Shown here: positions 25,858-34,229 of the stretch, piece by piece
How the letters are laid out: every line of letters starts with the position of its first letter
How positions within the stretch are numbered: the stretch's first letter is position 1
Assembly (NCBI RefSeq): GCF_006636205.1
Contig: NZ_VIGB01000003.1
Coordinates: 2,790,001 to 2,854,000 of the forward strand
From: Kitasatospora acidiphila
GTDB lineage: Bacteria > Actinomycetota > Actinomycetes > Streptomycetales > Streptomycetaceae
DNA: 64,000 nt
Direction of reading: 5' to 3'
Program-made: the position numbers and the translations under genes
The notes under the pieces: model-generated
The model's input: the letters and a program-made list of their open reading frames with translations, nothing else
Told to the model about the DNA's origin: nothing
Databases searched by the model: none

Positions 25858-27180
25858 ATGCATGCCAAGGAACAGCCGGAGAAGAGCCCCAGCCAACGAC
25901 GCCAGCCGCATGCGCCGATCCAGGAGGCCGCAGAAGTGCGGTCTGCCGATGGGGAGTTGTCCCCGCAGGCGGTCGCGGCCCTGCAGCGCAGCGTTGGGAA
26001 CGCGACGGTGGCGCGAATGATCGAGGAGCGGCGCCGCGGTGACGCACCGGCTGTGCAGCGGTCCGCGGTGCACGGTGTCCTGCGCTCGTCCGGGCAGCCC
26101 CTGGAGGAGCCGCTGCGCGCCGAGATGGAGGCGCGGCTCGGCGCGGACTTCTCCGATGTCCGTATCCACACCGGGAGTTCGGCCCGCGCTTCCGCTGCCG
26201 AGGTGGGCGCACGGGCCTACACCAGCGGCAACCACATCGTCATCGGGGACGGCGGCGCCGACAAGCACACCCTCGCCCATGAACTCACCCACGTCATCCA
26301 GCAGCGGCAAGGACCGGTCGCCGGTACCGACAGCGGTGACGGGCTGCGGATCTCCGACCCCGCCGACCGGTTCGAACGAGCGGCCGAGGCAAACGCGACG
26401 CGGGTGATGCAACGCCAACTCACGGCCTCCGACGAGACACACGAGGACGAGGCCCGCCGAGCCACCGGAACGACGACGACCGGCGGCGAGGTCGTCCAGC
26501 GCTACACCACCGCTCAGGATCCGACGCTCGGCAGGATCCAGATCTCCCAGAACGGGAGCTTCGTCATCCAGCCCGACGCGCAGAGCGTCTGGGTCCGCGA
26601 CGACGTACCGGCCGGCCAGCTCGCCACCGCACTGCAATCAAGGAACCAGCAGATGCAGATCAACGAGCAGACGTACAACCGGTACTGGCTCGGCGGCCCG
26701 ATCCTGCTCGACTGCCTGCACGCCGCCGAGGAGATCATCAACAACCGGGTGGGACAACTGGGCTGGGGCGAGGGCGAGTACAGCAACATCGACATCACCA
26801 AGAAGGGCAATGTCACCACCGAGGCGTTCGGCAAGTCGGACTCGTCCAACCGACGGCAGGCGCGCGCCTTCGCCGGAGCCCGCAACGAGGCGGCCAACCC
26901 GCAGCCCGGCGAGGCCTTCGTGATCGTCGCGACCAAGCCGAACGGCACGGAGATGAGCCAGTTCCACGCCGCCGCCGTGGTCGCACGCGACGGCCAGGAC
27001 TGCGTCACCCTGGAGGTCTGGTCCGACAACGGCAACCCGCCGGCGCAGGGTGCCGCCAACGCCGCGATGTACACCGTGGCGGACCTCTCGAAGTCCTTCC
27101 ACAACGCCTACGGGGGCGAGGGCGCCTACTTCGGGGAGGTCGGCCCCATCACCGTGGTCGTCAGGCCTGCGGGGGTGTAG
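25858..27180 (+). CDS. DUF4157 (eCIS-associated) protein with putative cysteine-hydrolase C terminus
   Basis: A 440-residue protein. Residues 1-70 are charged and probably disordered, with VAALQRSVGNATVAR, a motif frequent in these proteins. Residues 74-152 form the DUF4157 metallopeptidase-like domain ending in AHELTHVIQQ (HELTH at 141-145). Residues 200-440 form a separate domain with C286 (LLDCLHAAEE), H370 (QFHAAAVVARDG) and D390 (VWSDNGN). This order fits a papain/NlpC-like hydrolase, but that is my inference. DUF4157 proteins are cargo or effectors of extracellular contractile injection systems. No sheath or tube genes are nearby. Start ATG 25858 has GGAGGAAGAGG upstream. Confidence 0.82.
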   Translation: MHAKEQPEKSPSQRRQPHAPIQEAAEVRSADGELSPQAVAALQRSVGNATVARMIEERRRGDAPAVQRSAVHGVLRSSGQPLEEPLRAEMEARLGADFSDVRIHTGSSARASAAEVGARAYTSGNHIVIGDGGADKHTLAHELTHVIQQRQGPVAGTDSGDGLRISDPADRFERAAEANATRVMQRQLTASDETHEDEARRATGTTTTGGEVVQRYTTAQDPTLGRIQISQNGSFVIQPDAQSVWVRDDVPAGQLATALQSRNQQMQINEQTYNRYWLGGPILLDCLHAAEEIINNRVGQLGWGEGEYSNIDITKKGNVTTEAFGKSDSSNRRQARAFAGARNEAANPQPGEAFVIVATKPNGTEMSQFHAAAVVARDGQDCVTLEVWSDNGNPPAQGAANAAMYTVADLSKSFHNAYGGEGAYFGEVGPITVVVRPAGV

Positions 27181-27194
27181 CCCCAACCCCCGCC

Positions 27195-27218
27195 GCCCCC
27201 GCCCCCGCCCCCGCCCCC
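27195..27218. repeat. Hexanucleotide GCCCCC repeat, four copies
   Basis: Four perfect GCCCCC units follow the DUF4157 stop, inside the 65-bp gap before the convergent gene. It is a slippage-prone microsatellite with no further role evident. Confidence 0.8.
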
Positions 27219-27245
27219 GCGCAGAACCCGCTCCCGCCGCCACCG

Positions 27246-27779
27246 TCAGCCGATGAACGCAGACGTCACGCGGTCATCGACGACCGTGACGCGCACTCTG
27301 AAGCTCCGGAACTCAAAAGTGAACGGCCCGGAGCTCACCCCGTCCTGGCTGATGACCTGCAGTTCCCGATGCTCCTTGGCCGCCTGCGCACGGGCGGCCT
27401 CCAGCGTCAACCCCACGTACTGACAGGATCGCGTATCCGGGGCGAGTTCGATCGGCGGCGTGGCACCAGGCGCGGCACCGGGCGTGGCAGCGGACGTGGC
27501 AACGCAAGCCGATCCTGTGGGCGGGGCGGCGGCCGGCTGCGCCGACACCGAGGTGACCATCGGACGAGATGGCGATCCCTCGGCGACCTGGACCGTGATC
27601 ACCGCGCCGGCCGCGAGGCAGCCGACCGCGAGCCCAAGTGCGCTGGTGCGCACCCGCCGACGCCTCCTGACGCGCGTGGTGACGTCCGCCAGGCTCACAT
27701 CGAGCGGCCCGGCTTGCTCTGCTGTGTCGAGCAGCAGCTGCTTGACCGTGTTCAGCTCATTCACCATGTCCATCCCCAT
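27246..27779 (-). CDS. Membrane protein coupled to the sigma factor (candidate anti-sigma partner)
   Basis: A 177-residue protein. The N-terminal 40 residues are cytoplasmic and basic (VRRRRRVR), then one membrane helix (SALGLAVGCLAAGAVITVQV), a Pro/Ala linker, and a folded outer domain of about 65 residues (CQYVGLTLEAARAQAAKEHR, then VRVTVVDDRVTSAFIG). The outer domain resembles I78-type inhibitor or PASTA-like small folds. ATG 27779 (27773 or 27767 also possible) overlaps the sigma gene by about 23 bp, implying coupled translation. No zinc anti-sigma motif is present, so an anti-sigma role is only inferred from position. Confidence 0.7.
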   Translation of the reverse strand: MGMDMVNELNTVKQLLLDTAEQAGPLDVSLADVTTRVRRRRRVRTSALGLAVGCLAAGAVITVQVAEGSPSRPMVTSVSAQPAAAPPTGSACVATSAATPGAAPGATPPIELAPDTRSCQYVGLTLEAARAQAAKEHRELQVISQDGVSSGPFTFEFRSFRVRVTVVDDRVTSAFIG

Positions 27780-28269
27780 CGAGATTGGTGAGCACCAAGA
27801 CCTTGCCGAGCCTTGCGACGGCCTCACTGAGGTGCCGCTTGACCGTCCCCGCGCTGCAACCCAGCCGGTCGGCCACCTCGGCCACCGGCAGGTCCTCGTA
27901 GAAGCGCAGGACCACGCACGCCCGTTGGCGTGGGGAGAGCGCATCGAGCGCGCTGACGACGTCCAGCCGGTCACCGCTGCCGGCGGTGAAGTCGCCGGTC
28001 GAGGTGGGCGTCGCCAGGCGCGGGAGCAGGCTCGTCCAGCGGGCCCGGCGACGGTGCTGGTCGAGGTAGCGGTTCAGCATGACCCGACGTACGTAGGGCT
28101 CCGCGGACGCGACGTCCCAGCTACGCCGGGGCTGGGCGAGCACCCGGACCAGCGCCTCCTGCACCAGGTCGTCGGCTTCCGTGCGGTCGCCGCACAGCAG
28201 GTATCCGTACCTCTTCAACGCGGATCCCCTGGCCTGCAAGAGTTCGCCTGCGACGTCATGCCAGTGCAC
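27757..28269 (-). CDS. SigE-family RNA polymerase sigma-70 factor (ECF)
   Basis: A 170-residue ECF sigma factor of the actinobacterial SigE-family class. Region 2 is GYLLCGDRTEADDLVQEALV and region 4 is SPRQRACVVLRFYEDLPVAE plus the recognition helix CSAGTVKRHLSEAVARL. Its 3-prime end overlaps the membrane-protein gene. No target promoter is identifiable in the window. The 5-prime gap 28270-28546 contains no gene. Confidence 0.92.
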   Translation of the reverse strand: MHWHDVAGELLQARGSALKRYGYLLCGDRTEADDLVQEALVRVLAQPRRSWDVASAEPYVRRVMLNRYLDQHRRRARWTSLLPRLATPTSTGDFTAGSGDRLDVVSALDALSPRQRACVVLRFYEDLPVAEVADRLGCSAGTVKRHLSEAVARLGKVLVLTNLDGDGHGE

Positions 28270-28546
28270 CCCTCACCTCTTCTTCCTTCTGCACGTTCCA
28301 CCGACTCCCACGAACGACCGCGGCAATTCGTTGGCCCCTGTCGTGTTTCCGCCCGCTGGAGGGGTGCCCACGAGGCGGCTATCGGAGTGGATCGTGACAG
28401 GCAGTCACCCGCTCTGCTCGGTCAAGGACACGAAGAAGTGCCCGCCCAGGCCGTGCGGCCACCGGCCCTCACCGTGGCAGCGCCCACGCGAGCACTGATG
28501 ACCTGCTCCGACCTTAGGGGGCTCGGCGCCCGAACGGGTAAGTGAT

Positions 28547-28592
28547 GCGAGGGTGTTCAGGATCTGCTCCGGCAGATCCTGAACACCCTCGC
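28547..28592. terminator. 20-bp perfect hairpin after the VOC gene
   Basis: Arms 28547-28566 and 28573-28592 are exact reverse complements around CTCCGG. It lies 40 bp downstream of the VOC gene stop in the minus direction. It also ends the otherwise empty 28270-28631 gap. Confidence 0.8.
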
Positions 28593-28631
28593 GCTTTGCC
28601 CGGCTGAGCGATTGCCCATCGTCCCAGCGAA

Positions 28632-29255
28632 TCAGACCGCAGGCGCCAACGATTCGGTGACATCCCACGCGAAGCCGTCCGGGTCGGTGAAGGGCTCGGC
28701 GGCGGTGCCGATCGCCAGCCGGTGCGACCCGGAGCCCTCGGGAGCGACGCCGACCTCCTTGGCCAGAGCGCGGCGCCGGTACAGTGCGAACTTGACCGGC
28801 CCGGTCGCGAATTCGACGTACCGGCTGCCGAAGCTCTTCGCCACGGTGAAGCCCCGCTCGACGTAGAACCGCTTGGTCGCGGCCACGTCCTCGACGCCCA
28901 CCAGGAGCACCATGTCGTCGATCTGCCGGGTGGCCGGGCCGGTGTCCTTCTTCGCCGAGGTGGCGATCTTCCAGATCGACCCGTCCGGGGTCTGCACGAC
29001 ACCGCCGTAGCCCCAGAGCGACTTCGCGGCGGGCTTGAGCGTGGTGGCACCGGCGGCCACGGCGGCGTCGATGAAGCCGTTGACGGTGGCCGGCTGGGAC
29101 ACCGTGAGCGCGAGCGCGAAACCACGGAAGCCGGTCGTCGGTGCCTCCGAGGCCCGCAGGCGCACCTGACTGTCCAGGCCGAAGGCGGTGGCGTAGAAGT
29201 TACCGGCGGCCTTGGTGTCGGCCACGTCGAGGGTGATGGTTTCGATGATTGCCAT
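28632..29255 (-). CDS. VOC-superfamily (glyoxalase-like) protein, two-module
   Basis: A 207-residue protein with two vicinal-oxygen-chelate half-modules (ETITLDVADTKAAGNFYATA and DDMVLLVGVEDVAATKRFYV). The usual metal ligands (His/Glu) are not all evident in the first half, so a lyase, dioxygenase or binding-protein role cannot be decided. ATG 29255 (or 29261) lacks a good ribosome site, so the mRNA may be leaderless. It is transcribed alone. Confidence 0.83.
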   Translation of the reverse strand: MAIIETITLDVADTKAAGNFYATAFGLDSQVRLRASEAPTTGFRGFALALTVSQPATVNGFIDAAVAAGATTLKPAAKSLWGYGGVVQTPDGSIWKIATSAKKDTGPATRQIDDMVLLVGVEDVAATKRFYVERGFTVAKSFGSRYVEFATGPVKFALYRRRALAKEVGVAPEGSGSHRLAIGTAAEPFTDPDGFAWDVTESLAPAV

Positions 29256-29347
29256 GGCCATAAAGCTAGTTGGGGCACGGCAGCCGGTGCTTCTCCATTC
29301 CTGATCGGTCTGGCCGGCCGTGCCGCTGGTCATGGCAGAGAGGCCCC

Positions 29348-29806
29348 TCAACCCCCGAGGTCCAGCTCGCACCAGAGCGTCTTGCCGTAAGGCGGATACG
29401 GCACCGTCCCCCAGCGGTCCGCGAGCGTGTCCACGATCAGCAGGCCACGCCCCGACTCACCGTCGGCCGACGCATCGCCCGACTTCTGGCAGGGCAGGCG
29501 CTCGCCCCGGGGGTCGGTCACCTCGATCCGCAGCAGCTTCGGCAGTCCGGCGAACGAGTCGAGCGAGAGCCGGAGTTGGAAGCCGAGGCCGCGACGGCGG
29601 CCGTGCGTAATGGCGTTCGAGGCAAGCTCGGCCACGATCAGCGTGACGCACTCGACGAGGTGCGATTCGGGCTTCCAGCCCCAGGCGCACACCTGTTGGA
29701 CGGCGTTCAACCGGGCTCGGCGAGCGCCGAGCGGGGTGGCTGGGAGCTGCCACTTGACCTGCGACATGGGGTCGGGCTGGTCCGCAAGAGTGAAATCGGT
29801 CGTCAT
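29348..29806 (-). CDS. ATP-binding protein (anti-sigma regulatory factor-like ATPase)
   Basis: A 152-residue GHKL/HATPase_c protein of the RsbW type. The N box is ELASNAITHGRR and the G1/G2 boxes are IEVTDPRGER and GESGRGLLIVDTLADRWG. In Streptomyces such small kinases lie next to DUF5753 helix-turn-helix and DUF397 genes and take part in development or antibiotic control. Here it is divergent from that pair. Confidence 0.9.
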   Translation of the reverse strand: MTTDFTLADQPDPMSQVKWQLPATPLGARRARLNAVQQVCAWGWKPESHLVECVTLIVAELASNAITHGRRRGLGFQLRLSLDSFAGLPKLLRIEVTDPRGERLPCQKSGDASADGESGRGLLIVDTLADRWGTVPYPPYGKTLWCELDLGG

Positions 29807-29829
29807 GTCTTTTAGCGTGGCGACTTGCG

Positions 29830-29874
29830 CGTACGCTGACCAGAGCGACCGGCGGTACTCACCGTAAGCGTACG
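29830..29874. promoter_or_regulatory. Inverted repeat between ATPase and DUF5753 regulator genes
   Basis: CGTACGCT (29830-29837) and AGCGTACG (29867-29874) are exact reverse complements 29 bp apart, in the shared promoter region of the divergent genes. The position suits an operator of the helix-turn-helix protein at 29947. Confidence 0.4.
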
Positions 29875-29946
29875 AACGCGCAGCGCAGGCCTGTCCGGGT
29901 GGGCGGTCGTAACCGAATTGATCGTGCGTCAGGGACGGTGGTCACG

Positions 29947-30846
29947 ATGACGATTACTGGGCAGCGCAACGGACTGCAGCCCGCCGAGCCGGGCGAGGAG
30001 AAGCGGCCGGAGGCGCCGGAAGACTCCGAGGGCGCGGCCGACTTCTTCCGTGCCATCGGCAAGATGATCAAACTCCTGCGCGAGCGCAAGGGGTTGACGC
30101 AGAAGGAGTTCGGCCAGCTGATCGGCTACGGCGAGGACCAGGTCTCCTCTCTGGAGCGCGGCCGACGCACCCTGCACCCGGACATGCTGGAGATCGTGGA
30201 CAGGGTGCTGGACGCCGGCGGGCTGTTGCTGGCGCTGAAGCCGGACTTGGAGGCGGCCAAGTCGCGGGCCAGAGTCCGGCATCCGGCATGGTTCCGGGAC
30301 TTCGTGCGGCTGGAGGCGGAGGCGGTGGAGCTGCACGGATACAGCACGCACTTCATCCCCGGCCTGCTCCAGACCGAGCAGCACGCGCGGGCGCTGTACT
30401 ACATGCGACGGCCGCTACTCGCCGAACAAACCATCGAGGAACGGGTGATGGCCCGACTGGCCCGCCAGACGATTCTGGCCAAGTGGCCGTTCCCCGAGTT
30501 CAGCTGGATCATCGAGGAGGCCGTCCTGCGGCGGCCGATCGGCGGCTGGGACGTACACCACGGACAACTTGAGCAGCTGATCCGCATCGGCCGTCAGCGC
30601 AACGTATCGCTCCAGGTCATGCCGATGGACCGCGCCGAACACGCGGGCATGGGTGGGCCGTTCACCCTCATCACCCCAAAGGGCCGGGGGCAGGTCGGCT
30701 ACGTGGAGGCACAGAACATCAGTCGTCTCTGCACGGTGGCGGAGGAGGTCCGTATTCTGGCCTCACAGTACGGCCTCCTCCGGGCTCAGGCGCTCACCCC
30801 GCCCGAGTCCACGGCCCTGATCCAGAAGATGCTGGGAGAACGATGA
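29947..30846 (+). CDS. Helix-turn-helix regulator with DUF5753 domain
   Basis: A 299-residue protein with an XRE-type HTH at about residues 35-95 (LRERKGLTQKEFGQLIGYGE) and a C-terminal DUF5753 domain (WFRDFVRLEAEAVELHGYST, IPGLLQTEQHARAL, RQRNVSLQVMPM). This is the WhiJ/Scr1-like class, numerous in Streptomyces and often linked to development. Its stop overlaps the DUF397 start by 4 bp. I chose ATG 29947. Confidence 0.92.
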   Translation: MTITGQRNGLQPAEPGEEKRPEAPEDSEGAADFFRAIGKMIKLLRERKGLTQKEFGQLIGYGEDQVSSLERGRRTLHPDMLEIVDRVLDAGGLLLALKPDLEAAKSRARVRHPAWFRDFVRLEAEAVELHGYSTHFIPGLLQTEQHARALYYMRRPLLAEQTIEERVMARLARQTILAKWPFPEFSWIIEEAVLRRPIGGWDVHHGQLEQLIRIGRQRNVSLQVMPMDRAEHAGMGGPFTLITPKGRGQVGYVEAQNISRLCTVAEEVRILASQYGLLRAQALTPPESTALIQKMLGER

Positions 30847-31028
30847 ACACCACGGAACTCGCCTGGTTCAAGAGTAGCCACAGCAGCAACGAGGGTGGCG
30901 AGTGCGTGGAGGTCGCCAAGACCGCCGCCACCATCCACGTCCGCGACTCCAAGGACCAGCACGGCCCGGCCCTCACCCTCACCCCCGCCGCCTGGTCCGC
31001 CTTCCTCCAACTCGCCACCCGCCACTGA
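30843..31028 (+). CDS. DUF397 domain protein
   Basis: A 61-residue DUF397 protein (LAWFKSSHSSNEGGECVEVA, VRDSKD, AWSAFL) of the BldB-associated kind. It is translationally coupled to the DUF5753 regulator, which it is thought to modulate in an antitoxin- or co-regulator-like way. Confidence 0.93.
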   Translation: MNTTELAWFKSSHSSNEGGECVEVAKTAATIHVRDSKDQHGPALTLTPAAWSAFLQLATRH

Positions 31029-31048
31029 CCCACCCCGAACGGGTACTG

Positions 31049-31084
31049 CCAGGCCGCTTGCGCCCCACGCGTGTTGCGGCCTGG
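31049..31084. terminator. Terminator between convergent DUF397 and toxin-like genes
   Basis: CCAGGCCGC (31049-31057) pairs with GCGGCCTGG (31076-31084) around an 18-base loop, 20 bp after the DUF397 stop. It may serve both directions. Confidence 0.6.
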
Positions 31085-31140
31085 CTGGTCTGCCCTCATC
31101 CCTCAGATGAGGCGGACTCGCCACCGCCGGGCTTCTCCAC

Positions 31141-31392
31141 TCAGAGCGCGGTGACCTGAACGATGAAGACCGTCTCCAGATGCGGAGCGATGAAGTAATG
31201 GAACATGCCTCCGGAGACGTCCGCTGCCTCCATGCCGGGACCGACTCCCTCGAAGCTCGTCCCGTCGAGGTAAAGGGCCTCAGCCGCTCTCACCAACTCA
31301 TCGGCTCTCCTGGCAACTTCGGCAAGGAATGCTACTGGAGCGCCAGCGGCTACGTACTCGGCATCTGGGTGATACTCCCAGGACCAGCTCAT
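31141..31392 (-). CDS. RelE/ParE-like toxin candidate
   Basis: An 83-residue protein whose pattern (WSWEYHPDAEYV, helix ADELVRAAEALYLDG, then GGMFHYFIAP and a final strand VFIVQVTAL) is like RelE/ParE fold proteins, which have two helices followed by a sheet with basic or aromatic residues. It overlaps the upstream DUF6247-like gene by 4 bp (ATGA), as in type II toxin-antitoxin pairs. No enzymatic residue is certain. Confidence in the gene is high, in the function moderate. Confidence 0.65.
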   Translation of the reverse strand: MSWSWEYHPDAEYVAAGAPVAFLAEVARRADELVRAAEALYLDGTSFEGVGPGMEAADVSGGMFHYFIAPHLETVFIVQVTAL

Positions 31393-31739
31393 TCCTGGAC
31401 CGCCGATGTGGCCGCACGAAGGATCTCACTGGAAACCGTCAGGTAGTCGCGTGCTTCCGCCACGGTGTCGGCCTGTTGCGCGAGGTACAGATTCCGGTGG
31501 TACTCCCGGGCCGTCTCGGGGAAGCGCTCGATCTCGACCATCGCGGACCAGTGCATCAGGAAGGCGTGCACAGGGGTCAGGCTGTCCAACTCGGCGGCCC
31601 GGTTGAACGCCTTCTCCAGGTCGGCCTGCATCTTCGGCAGGAGGTTCGGTGCCACGATGGCCAGTGCCGCTTTCAGCGCGGCCGGAGTCTTCGTCGGCCT
31701 CGGGATCAGTTCCTCGCCGTGGTGTGCTGCTGTGCTCAA
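31389..31739 (-). CDS. DUF6247-like protein, candidate antitoxin
   Basis: A helical protein of about 116 residues (TPAALKAALAIVAPNLLPKM, ADLEKAFNRAAEL, WSAMVEIERFPETAREYHRN). The start is probably TTG 31739, because GGAGG lies five bases before it. The next upstream in-frame start (TTG 31751) would sit on top of this ribosome site. It precedes and overlaps the RelE/ParE-like gene. Gene order antitoxin then toxin fits, but the pairing is inference. Confidence 0.65.
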   Translation of the reverse strand: MSTAAHHGEELIPRPTKTPAALKAALAIVAPNLLPKMQADLEKAFNRAAELDSLTPVHAFLMHWSAMVEIERFPETAREYHRNLYLAQQADTVAEARDYLTVSSEILRAATSAVQE

Positions 31740-31910
31740 CGTTTCCTCCAAGGGATACCTCGGCTACCGTACGGCAGCCAGGGCCAGCAGAGCGTCCGGA
31801 CCTGCCAGCTTCGCGCACAGCTGAGCCTGCCGCCGACTCCGAGGACCAGCACAGCCCGCCCTCACCCCCGGCAGCCGGCCCTGACGGGTCACCCCGGCTG
31901 ACGCTGGACG

Positions 31911-32369
31911 TCACCCCTCCAGTACGCGTTCAAGCCCGAGCGACACCTCGTGCAGCACGAGGCGGCTGCGTAGCTCCCGCACGCCCAGGTCGGCTTTGAG
32001 GCGGTCGATGACGCTCTCGAACTCGCGCGCGTCCGCGCACACCACGCGGAGCTGGAAGTCGTAGTCACCGGTCAGGCGCATCGCGCTGATCACCTGGGGC
32101 ACGTCGGCGAGTTGGCGCTCGAAGGCGTGGCGGTCCACCCGGTCGCCCAGGCGGATGTCGCTGATCATCTGCATGCCCCGGCCGAACGCCTCCAGGTTCA
32201 GCTCGGCCCGGTAGCCCTTGATGATGCCGGCGGCCTGAAGTCGGCGCACCCGGTCGGCCACCGTGTTCGCCGACAGCCGGACCTGGCGCCCCAGCTCCTG
32301 GTAGGTCGCCCGGCCGTCCTGCAGCAGGAAGGCGAGAAGCTCTCGATCGATACGGTCCACGGCACCCAT
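31911..32369 (-). CDS. Lrp/AsnC-family transcriptional regulator
   Basis: A 152-residue Lrp/AsnC protein with an N-terminal HTH (LAFLLQDGRATYQELGRQVR, LSANTVADRVRRLQAAGIIK) and a C-terminal RAM ligand-binding domain (ISAMRLTGDYDFQLRV). It is divergent from a polytopic membrane protein, which it may control, as Lrp-type regulators often do for amino acid exporters. Confidence 0.93.
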   Translation of the reverse strand: MGAVDRIDRELLAFLLQDGRATYQELGRQVRLSANTVADRVRRLQAAGIIKGYRAELNLEAFGRGMQMISDIRLGDRVDRHAFERQLADVPQVISAMRLTGDYDFQLRVVCADAREFESVIDRLKADLGVRELRSRLVLHEVSLGLERVLEG

Positions 32370-32481
32370 GCTACGAATCCTCGGCAGATCTCACCAATCA
32401 CCGATTTTCCCTCACCACCATGGCGCCCATCCCCGTGAGATCCGAGACAAAATCGACGCAACCGACGCAAGAATCGCAGCC

Positions 32482-33240
32482 ATGGAACTGCTGCTGGTCC
32501 GCACCGCCCTCGCCCCGTCCCTCGTGTTGCTCGCCTCCGTGATCGCCCGCCGTCTGGGGCCGCGCCGGGGTGGGCAGTTGCTCGGCGCACCGACGAGCAC
32601 CGGGCCGTTCCTCGCCCTGACATGGCTGAGCTCCGGACCCGAGAAAACCGCGGCGGCCGCGCACGGCACCGTCACGGGGACGCTGGTCGTGGCGTGCTTC
32701 TGCCTCGCGTACGCGCGCCTCGCCCCGACGCGCCGCCCGGCGTGGACGCTGGTGCTCACCCTGGCGTGGGCGGCCGTGGCGGGGCTGGTCGGGGCGAGTT
32801 GCGGGAGCATCTGGCTGACCGCCGGGCTGACCGTCGCCGTCATCGGCGCCGGCTTGCTCAGCTGGCCTGCCACCGGGCCGAGTTGCCCGCCGCCGAGCCG
32901 CACGCGGAGGTGGGAGATACCGGTACGGATGGCGCTGGCCGGCGCAACGGTCGTGACGGCGCTGGCCGCTGCCACCGCACTGGGGTCCTTCGTCGGAGGC
33001 GTACTGTCCGCGCTGCCGGTGCTGTTGTCCGTCATGGGGACGTCGGTGCACCGCACGGCCGGGGCGCCGGCCGCGCAGGAGATGATGCGCGGCGCGCTGA
33101 CCTCCGCCGCGGGCACCCTCGGCTTCCTCCTCGTGCTCTGCTTCGCCCCGGTCCCCCTCGGCCCGCTCGCTGCCTTCCTCCTCGCCCTGGCCGCCCTGCC
33201 GACGGGCGACTACCTGCTACGCGCCGCTCAGCACGCCTGA
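32482..33240 (+). CDS. Polytopic membrane protein, unknown function
   Basis: A 252-residue protein with about eight hydrophobic segments. The two halves show weak internal similarity (ARRLGPRRGGQLLGAPTSTG near the start, GSFVGGVLSALPVLLSVMGT in the second half), suggesting an internal duplication as in small transporters. Start ATG 32482 is chosen at the first membrane helix, although the frame is open upstream. Its divergent Lrp neighbour suggests an amino acid related exporter, which is speculative. Confidence 0.72.
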   Translation: MELLLVRTALAPSLVLLASVIARRLGPRRGGQLLGAPTSTGPFLALTWLSSGPEKTAAAAHGTVTGTLVVACFCLAYARLAPTRRPAWTLVLTLAWAAVAGLVGASCGSIWLTAGLTVAVIGAGLLSWPATGPSCPPPSRTRRWEIPVRMALAGATVVTALAAATALGSFVGGVLSALPVLLSVMGTSVHRTAGAPAAQEMMRGALTSAAGTLGFLLVLCFAPVPLGPLAAFLLALAALPTGDYLLRAAQHA

Positions 33241-33375
33241 CGCATGGGGGCGGTGCACCCTCCTGTAGCGGGAGAGTCTTGCCCCCAACCGGACTTGACC
33301 CTGCCACGGCAGCACCGCCCATCGTTGCGTCCGCGGCCACCCAGGCCGTTAGAGACGATAGAAAGGGCGCCGATC

Positions 33376-34170
33376 ATGCCGAACATCCACACCCCGGACG
33401 GCACGCAGCTGTTCTACCGGGACTGGGGCAGCGGACGCCCGGTCGTCTTCGTCCACAGCATGCTGATGAGTAGTCAGATGTGGCAGCACCAGATGCAGCA
33501 CCTGGTCGAGCACGGTCATCGTGCGATCGCCTACGACCGCCGGGGCCACGGGCGGTCCGACGACCCGGGCACCGGCTACGAGTTCGACACCCTGGCCGAC
33601 GATCTGGCCGCCCTCCTGGCCGAGTTGGACCTCACCGACGTCACGTTGGTCGGGCACTCGATGGGCGGCGGCGAGGTGGTGCGGTACCTCAGCAAGCACG
33701 GTGACGAGCGCATCTCCCGTATCGCACTGGTGGGTTCGACCGTCCCGCACCTGGACGTCGAACCCGCCGTGGCGGCAGCGCTGCTCGACCGCCTCCGGGT
33801 CGGCTACGGCCAGTGGGTGGAAGAGAACGCCGCGCTGTCCTTCGGCGACGGGCTGCCCGACTGCTCGATACCGCAGGTGGAGAAGGACCGGACCATCCAG
33901 GACTGGATGGAGGTCTCGCTCAAGGCGGCAGTCGACTGCACCGCCGCCAACCTGGCGGCCGACTTCCGAGCCGACCTGCGCGCGATCAGGATTCCGACGC
34001 TGGTCGTCCACGGAGACGCCGACGCCTTCGCCCCGCTGGAGACCTGCGGACGCCGCTCGGCCGAACTGATCCCCGACAGCAAGCTCGTGGTCTACCGCAA
34101 CGCCTCCCACATGCTCCACCTGTCGCACCGCCGACAGCTCAACACCGACCTGCTGGCGTTCGTCCACTAG
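33376..34170 (+). CDS. Alpha/beta hydrolase (chloroperoxidase-like)
   Basis: A 264-residue alpha/beta hydrolase close to non-heme chloroperoxidases/esterases. The oxyanion region is VVFVHSMLMSS, the nucleophile is S95 in GHSMGG, the acid is Asp in VVHGDADAFAPL and the base is His in NASHMLHLSH. Start ATG 33376 follows GAAAGGGC. It stands alone between the membrane protein and the nucleotidyltransferase. Confidence 0.92.
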   Translation: MPNIHTPDGTQLFYRDWGSGRPVVFVHSMLMSSQMWQHQMQHLVEHGHRAIAYDRRGHGRSDDPGTGYEFDTLADDLAALLAELDLTDVTLVGHSMGGGEVVRYLSKHGDERISRIALVGSTVPHLDVEPAVAAALLDRLRVGYGQWVEENAALSFGDGLPDCSIPQVEKDRTIQDWMEVSLKAAVDCTAANLAADFRADLRAIRIPTLVVHGDADAFAPLETCGRRSAELIPDSKLVVYRNASHMLHLSHRRQLNTDLLAFVH

Positions 34171-34229
34171 GCGGGCGCGCCCCACCGTCAACCGCACCAC
34201 GGCCTCCGCCGTACAAGTACGCTGGGACG

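Noticed and set aside
28547-28592. 20-bp perfect hairpin considered as an attachment or regulatory site
   Set aside because: Its position just after the VOC gene end fits a terminator, and no second copy is seen.
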